Shown here: positions 15,492 to 18,563 of the stretch, in pieces
Layout: each line of letters starts with the position of its first letter
Numbering within the stretch: position 1 is the first letter of the stretch
Assembly (NCBI GenBank): GCA_003541285.1
Contig: DPMS01000583.1
Coordinates: 1,315 to 19,877, forward strand
DNA length: 18,563 bases
Source of the DNA: Actinomycetota bacterium
Lineage (GTDB): Bacteria > Actinomycetota > Actinomycetes > Streptosporangiales > Streptosporangiaceae
Direction: 5' to 3'
The notes under the pieces: generated by a model
The model's database searches: none
The model's input: the letters and a program-made list of their open reading frames with translations, nothing else
What the model was told of the DNA's origin: nothing
Translations under genes and position numbers: made by a program

Positions 15492-16150
15492 ACGACCACG
15501 ACCGGACCCTCGATCCCGGCTACCAGCCCGACCCGGACCTGGCGCCGGAACCCAGTGCCGGCCTCGTCGACGGGCTCCGCTCCCCGGGCCCGGCTCACCC
15601 CTCCCCCGGCTGGCTGGACATCGATCACCTGGCCAGCCTGGTCCGCGACCGGCTGGGCGAGCGGGTCAGCCAGCCTGCCGGGGCGCGCGGGGAGATGCCG
15701 TCGGTGGACGAGGCGGTGGCACTGAGGGAGAAAGCGCCCGAACTCTACGATCTGTGGCTGCGGATCGCCCAGGACCGGGCGGCCACCGGCAACTACGTCC
15801 AGCGTGCACCGTATGAGGTGCCGGAACGGCTGGCCCAGAGCGGCCGCCCGCGCGCGCTGTCGGCACTGGTGGTCGTGCTCGCGTTCTGTGGGTATCTGGC
15901 CTGGCTGGGCGGACCTGGGCCCTATATCGCTGGCCTGATCGCGGCCTTCGACCTTATCGCCATGCTCGGCCTGTTCTTCGGCCTGCGGCCCGACCACCTG
16001 TCCGATTCCCGGCATCCCACCCGCAAGCGCTTAAGCGCGGCGGACGACGGGTCCTGGGGATCACTACCTTCTCCCCGGCTCCGCCTGGCATGCGGCGTCA
16101 GCACCATGAAGATCAGGATGCTGATTCTCCGGGTCAGACCCTCACCCTGA
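15488..16150 (+). CDS. Membrane protein with two C-terminal transmembrane segments (resembles DUF2335)
   Basis: 220 aa from GTG 15488, overlapping the previous stop by 4 nt and without its own ribosome site, so probably coupled. The N-terminal 45 residues are Pro/Asp-rich. Residues 75-120 form a charged helical region (DEAVALREKAPELYDLWLRI) directly before two membrane segments (about 123-140 and 146-166). That order is like DUF2335 predicted membrane proteins, a weak resemblance only. The last 35 residues (after about 185) are basic, with composition unlike the rest; the true end or a late frameshift is uncertain. It is not recognisable as any enzyme. Confidence 0.65.
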   Translation: MNDHDRTLDPGYQPDPDLAPEPSAGLVDGLRSPGPAHPSPGWLDIDHLASLVRDRLGERVSQPAGARGEMPSVDEAVALREKAPELYDLWLRIAQDRAATGNYVQRAPYEVPERLAQSGRPRALSALVVVLAFCGYLAWLGGPGPYIAGLIAAFDLIAMLGLFFGLRPDHLSDSRHPTRKRLSAADDGSWGSLPSPRLRLACGVSTMKIRMLILRVRPSP

Positions 16151-16201
16151 GAGCCCACCGCACACAGGCCGCGGGCTCCGGTTCAGCACATCAGGCGCAT
16201 T

Positions 16202-16236
16202 GCCGCCCGGGTGGCCAGTGGCCATCCGGGAGCGGC
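16202..16236. terminator. Bidirectional hairpin terminator
   Basis: An 11-bp stem (one G-T pair) with a 3-nt AGT loop, CCCGGGTGGCC/GGCCATCCGGG, is extended by four more pairs beyond a 2-nt bulge. It lies between the convergent genes ending at 16150 and 16275. A smaller GAGCCC/GGGCTC pair (16151-16178) precedes it, right at the stop of the + strand gene. Confidence 0.65.
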
Positions 16237-16248
16237 GATGCGTCTCGT

Positions 16249-16264
16249 GTCAGCAGATGCTGAC
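16249..16264 (-). terminator. Small dyad after the 111-aa membrane-protein gene
   Basis: GTCAGCA-GA-TGCTGAC has perfect 7-bp arms, 10 nt past the minus-strand stop at 16275. The centre is too tight for a full stem, so about six pairs would form. It may help the stronger hairpin at 16202-16236. Confidence 0.35.
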
Positions 16265-16274
16265 GGTTTGGCTG

Positions 16275-16610
16275 TCAGGCCACGCGCCGTAGACCCTCGG
16301 ACTTCTCGAGCTTCTCCGCCTCGTCGACGGCCTTACGTGCAAACCCGCCGAAGAAGTCGAGGATGACACCCCAGAAGTAGGCAGTACCCGCGATGATCAC
16401 ACCGGTCAGCGTGGTGCCAACCCAGGCCCACCGAACGGGAACGCCCCAGGCGAGGAACAGGCTGAGGTTGATCAGCCAGGCCCCGCCGATGCCGAGCAGC
16501 ACAAGCGCCAGCGCCTGCAGTTCGGTCGCGAGCGAGACGTAGCGGTTGAAGATCCTCATCACCGCTAGCGCGCCGAGGCCGAGCAGACTCATGATGGCGA
16601 ATGCGTACAT
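16275..16610 (-). CDS. Small integral membrane protein, unknown
   Basis: 111 aa with three hydrophobic segments (about 3-19, 31-54, 63-85) and a charged C-terminal amphipathic helix (ARKAVDEAEKLEKSEGLRRV). An Arg at 19 and Trp-rich loop (AWGVPVRWAW) lie between segments. ATG 16610 is the start, with GGAGG 4 nt upstream; the TTG five codons earlier overlaps that ribosome site and is rejected. I recall similar uncharacterised membrane proteins in actinomycetes (phrases like LLGIGGAWLI and FLAWGVPVR) but no function. Its leader carries a strong hairpin 32-63 nt before the start. Confidence 0.75.
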   Translation of the reverse strand: MYAFAIMSLLGLGALAVMRIFNRYVSLATELQALALVLLGIGGAWLINLSLFLAWGVPVRWAWVGTTLTGVIIAGTAYFWGVILDFFGGFARKAVDEAEKLEKSEGLRRVA

Positions 16611-16642
16611 GGCCCCTCCCTTCAATTTCTCTCCACTTCCAA

Positions 16643-16673
16643 CCTCTGCCGGCCAGGCAGGGGCCGGCAGAGG
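16643..16673 (-). terminator. 12-bp GC stem hairpin before the membrane-protein gene
   Basis: CCTCTGCCGGCC and GGCCGGCAGAGG form a perfect 12-bp stem with a 7-nt loop. A second hairpin, AGGGCC-TAA-GGCCCT (16693-16707), lies just before it in transcription order. Together they follow the PF04008 gene (stop 16768) and look like its terminator, but only 32 nt remain before the next ATG, so they may instead act as a leader structure of that gene. Confidence 0.55.
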
Positions 16674-16767
16674 CGAAGGCCGGCAAAAGTCCAGGGCCTA
16701 AGGCCCTAAGTGACCGAACGTGACAAGGTGTGGCCGCCCGCCAGCCCCGCGCGGGCCGGCGGTGGCG

Positions 16768-17286
16768 TCACAACTTGTAGCCCAGATCCCGCAGTAGGCC
16801 CCGTCGATCGGTTACATCGGCATCGGTCTCGATGCCGACCGGGGGGACGCCGTCGATCACCCCGATGATCCCCCGGCCACGCTCGGTGACCGCGACCAGA
16901 ACCTCCACCAGGTTGGCTGTCGCACAGAAGATGGTGCAGACCTCGGGGACCATTTTGACCGGATTGAGAACATTGACCGGGAATCCGTCGCGCAGCAGGA
17001 TCACGAACGAGTGCCCGGCGCCGATCGCGGCGGCGTTGGCGGCGGCGGCCGCGACCAGCCCGGCGTCGTTCCCGGACCGGCGGACCAGGCGGGCGGCGGA
17101 CGCCTCGCAGAACGCCAGCCCGAACTTCAGGTGGGGGCTGACCCCGATCAGCGCCTCGTGCAGGTCCTCCACCGTCTTGATGAAATGCGCCTGCCCGATG
17201 ACGACGTTGGCGTCCGGCGGCATGTCAACCGGGACGACCTCGAATCTCAGGCCCCGCGCTTCCTGCCCGGTCGTCATGCTCCCCAT
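16768..17286 (-). CDS. Adenosine-specific kinase family protein (PF04008)
   Basis: 172 aa, full family length. Nearly every conserved block is present: VIGQAHFIKTVEDLHEAL (29-46), KFGLAFCEAS (54-63), SGND (71-74), AIGAGHSFVILLRD (87-100), NPVKMVPEVC and IFCATAN (119-125), GVIDG (142-146) and the C-terminal DLGYKL. The family was linked to adenosine binding and a phosphohistidine through the Pyrobaculum protein PAE2307; its cellular role is unsettled. It is best known from archaea and thermophiles. Tandem ATGs at 17289 and 17286: AGGA lies 2 nt from the first and 5 nt from the second, so I chose 17286; ATG 17277 (MTTG) is a third option. It is divergent from a HemL-like aminotransferase, with a 21-bp inverted repeat between them. 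Confidence 0.9.
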   Translation of the reverse strand: MGSMTTGQEARGLRFEVVPVDMPPDANVVIGQAHFIKTVEDLHEALIGVSPHLKFGLAFCEASAARLVRRSGNDAGLVAAAAANAAAIGAGHSFVILLRDGFPVNVLNPVKMVPEVCTIFCATANLVEVLVAVTERGRGIIGVIDGVPPVGIETDADVTDRRGLLRDLGYKL

Positions 17287-17343
17287 CATCGTCCTGCCGC
17301 CCGGCTGGCCCCCAACGCGGGTGCCGGCCTGGGCCGGGGTCCG

Positions 17344-17392
17344 TGATGGTGGACGATTTTCCGCTATATGCGCGGAAAATCGTCCACCATCA
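17344..17392. repeat. Perfect 21-bp inverted repeat in a divergent intergenic region
   Basis: The left arm (17344-17364, beginning TGATGGTGGACG) and the right arm (17372-17392, ending CGTCCACCATCA) are exact reverse complements around the 7-nt centre TATATGC. It is 57 nt from the PF04008 gene start and 49 nt from the aminotransferase start. With no T tract and genes diverging, a terminator is unlikely. A dispersed palindromic repeat (REP or MITE-like), or a large operator, fits better. No transposase or target duplication is visible. Confidence 0.95.
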
Positions 17393-17427
17393 TGCCATCC
17401 GCGGCGGTCCCGGCCCGGGGTGCTGGC

Positions 17428-17433
17428 TATCGT
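17428..17433 (+). promoter_or_regulatory. Candidate -10 box, possibly leaderless transcript
   Basis: TATCGT ends 8 nt before the ATG at 17442, and there is no Shine-Dalgarno sequence in between (GGTGTTCC). That spacing would put the transcription start at or next to the A of the ATG, as in the many leaderless actinobacterial genes. The -35 region is weak. Confidence 0.35.
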
Positions 17434-17441
17434 GGTGTTCC

Positions 17442-18563
17442 ATGATCGATCGCACCCGGCTCGCCGAGCTGACCCAGCGGGAGATTGAGCGGTTCACAGC
17501 GGCCCACCCGCTCTCCCGCGAGCTCTCGCAGCGGGCCCAGCGCTCGCTGGTCGGCGGCGTGCCGATGCCGTGGATGATGCTCTGGGCGGGGGGGTTCCCG
17601 CCGTTCGCGGCGCGGGCGCAGGGCGCCAGGATCACCGACGTGGACGGCTGCGACTACGTCGATCTGTGCCTGGGCGACACCGGCGCGATGACCGGGCACA
17701 GCCCGCCGGAGGTGATGGCGGCCGTGCGCGAGCGGAGCGAACGCGGGCTCACCATGATGCTGCCCACCGAGGACTCCGTCGTCGCCGCCGAGGAACTGTC
17801 CCGCCGGTTCGGGGTGGGCAGGTGGCTGTTCACCCTCAGCGCGACCGATGCGAACCGGGCCGCGCTGCGCATCGCCCGCCAGCTCACCGGCCGCTCCAAG
17901 GTGCTGGTCTTCAGCTACTGCTACCACGGCTCGGTGGACGAGGCTTTCGCGGTACGCCGGCCCGACGGCAGCACCGGATCGCGGGAAGGCAACGTGGGGC
18001 CGCCGGTGGATCCCAGCGCCACCACGGTGGCGGTCGAGTTCAACGACCTGCCCGCGCTGGCCGGGACGCTGTCGAGCGGCTCGATCGCCTGCGTGCTGGC
18101 TGAGCCCGCGATGACGAACATGGGGATCATCCTGCCGGACGAGGGATACCACGCGGCGCTGCGCGAACTCACCAGGGAAACCGGCACGCTGCTGATCATC
18201 GATGAGACTCATACGCTGTCAGCCGGGCCCGGTGGATGCACGCAGGCCTGGGGCCTCGACCCCGATCTGGTCACCGTCGGCAAGGCCATCGGCAGCGGCG
18301 TCGCCTCCGGCGCGCTCGGCCTGTCCGCTGACGTCTGCGAGCAGATGCTCGCCCAGACCGACGCCGACTACGAGGACACCGGCGGGATCGGCGGCACGCT
18401 GGCCGGCAACGCACTGTCAGCGGCGGCGATGCGGGCCACGCTGGCGCAGGTTCTCACGCCAGCCGCCTACCAGCGGATGATCCCGCTGGCCGCCCGGTTC
18501 GCCGACGAGTTCAACTGCGGCCTGGCAGAAGGCACGGCCGAGCGGGTGGCCAACTTCCGCCGC
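17442..18563 (+). CDS. Class III aminotransferase, glutamate-1-semialdehyde aminomutase-like, 3' end outside window
   Basis: PLP enzyme of fold type I; 374 codons are visible, open to the last base. Visible are the cofactor aspartate Asp254 in LLIIDETHTLSAGPGG, Schiff-base lysine Lys281 in TVGKAIGSGVASGALG, and GIGGTLAGNALSAAAMRATL (315-334), the block typical of HemL-like enzymes. SYCYHGSVDE (158-167) matches the YHG aromatic stacking region. The SGSE turn of the family reads LSATDANRAA (132-141). It is not likely the haem-pathway HemL, whose neighbourhood and N-terminus differ; relatives with the same ETHTxSAGPGG phrase are annotated only as aspartate aminotransferase family proteins. Substrate unknown. 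Shares a divergent control region with the PF04008 gene. Confidence 0.87.
   Translation, partial: MIDRTRLAELTQREIERFTAAHPLSRELSQRAQRSLVGGVPMPWMMLWAGGFPPFAARAQGARITDVDGCDYVDLCLGDTGAMTGHSPPEVMAAVRERSERGLTMMLPTEDSVVAAEELSRRFGVGRWLFTLSATDANRAALRIARQLTGRSKVLVFSYCYHGSVDEAFAVRRPDGSTGSREGNVGPPVDPSATTVAVEFNDLPALAGTLSSGSIACVLAEPAMTNMGIILPDEGYHAALRELTRETGTLLIIDETHTLSAGPGGCTQAWGLDPDLVTVGKAIGSGVASGALGLSADVCEQMLAQTDADYEDTGGIGGTLAGNALSAAAMRATLAQVLTPAAYQRMIPLAARFADEFNCGLAEGTAERVANFRR

Noticed and set aside
17344..17392. Inverted repeat considered as a transcription terminator
   Set aside because: Flanking genes diverge, so no transcript ends here, and no T tract follows either arm.

Overview
The window is high-GC DNA with strong G/C preference at third codon positions. 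It has many GTG starts, 4-nt start/stop overlaps (ATGA, GTGA), lipoprotein signals with twin-arginine-like N-regions, and Pro/Ala-rich linkers. This points to a filamentous or soil actinobacterium (class Actinomycetes); I cannot place it to genus. No rRNA, tRNA, transposase or CRISPR array is visible.

Region 1 (1-9019) is a polyamine uptake and catabolism locus. On the minus strand lies an ABC importer operon reading potA (ATPase), potD (binding lipoprotein), potB and potC (permeases), then a second potD-like binding lipoprotein that leaves the window at base 1. Next to it are a PatD-type gamma-aminobutyraldehyde dehydrogenase (minus strand) and, divergent from it, an Lrp/AsnC-type regulator overlapping a class III aminotransferase of the putrescine/pyruvate type. 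The inferred pathway is: putrescine is imported, transaminated to 4-aminobutanal (1-pyrroline), then oxidised to GABA. A 14-bp motif matching at 12 positions occurs in both control regions (5376-5389 and 7002-7015). In each region a TCAGTT half-site abuts or overlaps a -35 box, which suggests one regulator, probably the local Lrp protein, controls both units.

Region 2 (9229-14563, all minus strand) is a cell-envelope and secreted block. It holds a 681-residue exported N-acetylmuramoyl-L-alanine amidase with a degenerate transglycosylase-like N-terminal domain. It also holds a translationally coupled pair (a membrane-anchored Pro/Ala/Ser-linker protein and a DoxX-like membrane protein with an APGK repeat tail) and a 616-residue cysteine-rich secreted protein of unknown function with a good vegetative-type promoter.

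Region 3 (14564-18563) starts with a gene-poor stretch of about 700 bp. After it come two overlapping small membrane-protein genes (+), a small membrane protein (-), an adenosine-specific kinase family protein (PF04008, -), and the first 374 codons of a HemL-like class III aminotransferase (+) that runs off the end. A perfect 21-bp inverted repeat with a 7-nt centre sits between the last two divergent genes and is the most striking non-coding structure in the window. Several strong hairpins separate the convergent or tandem units.
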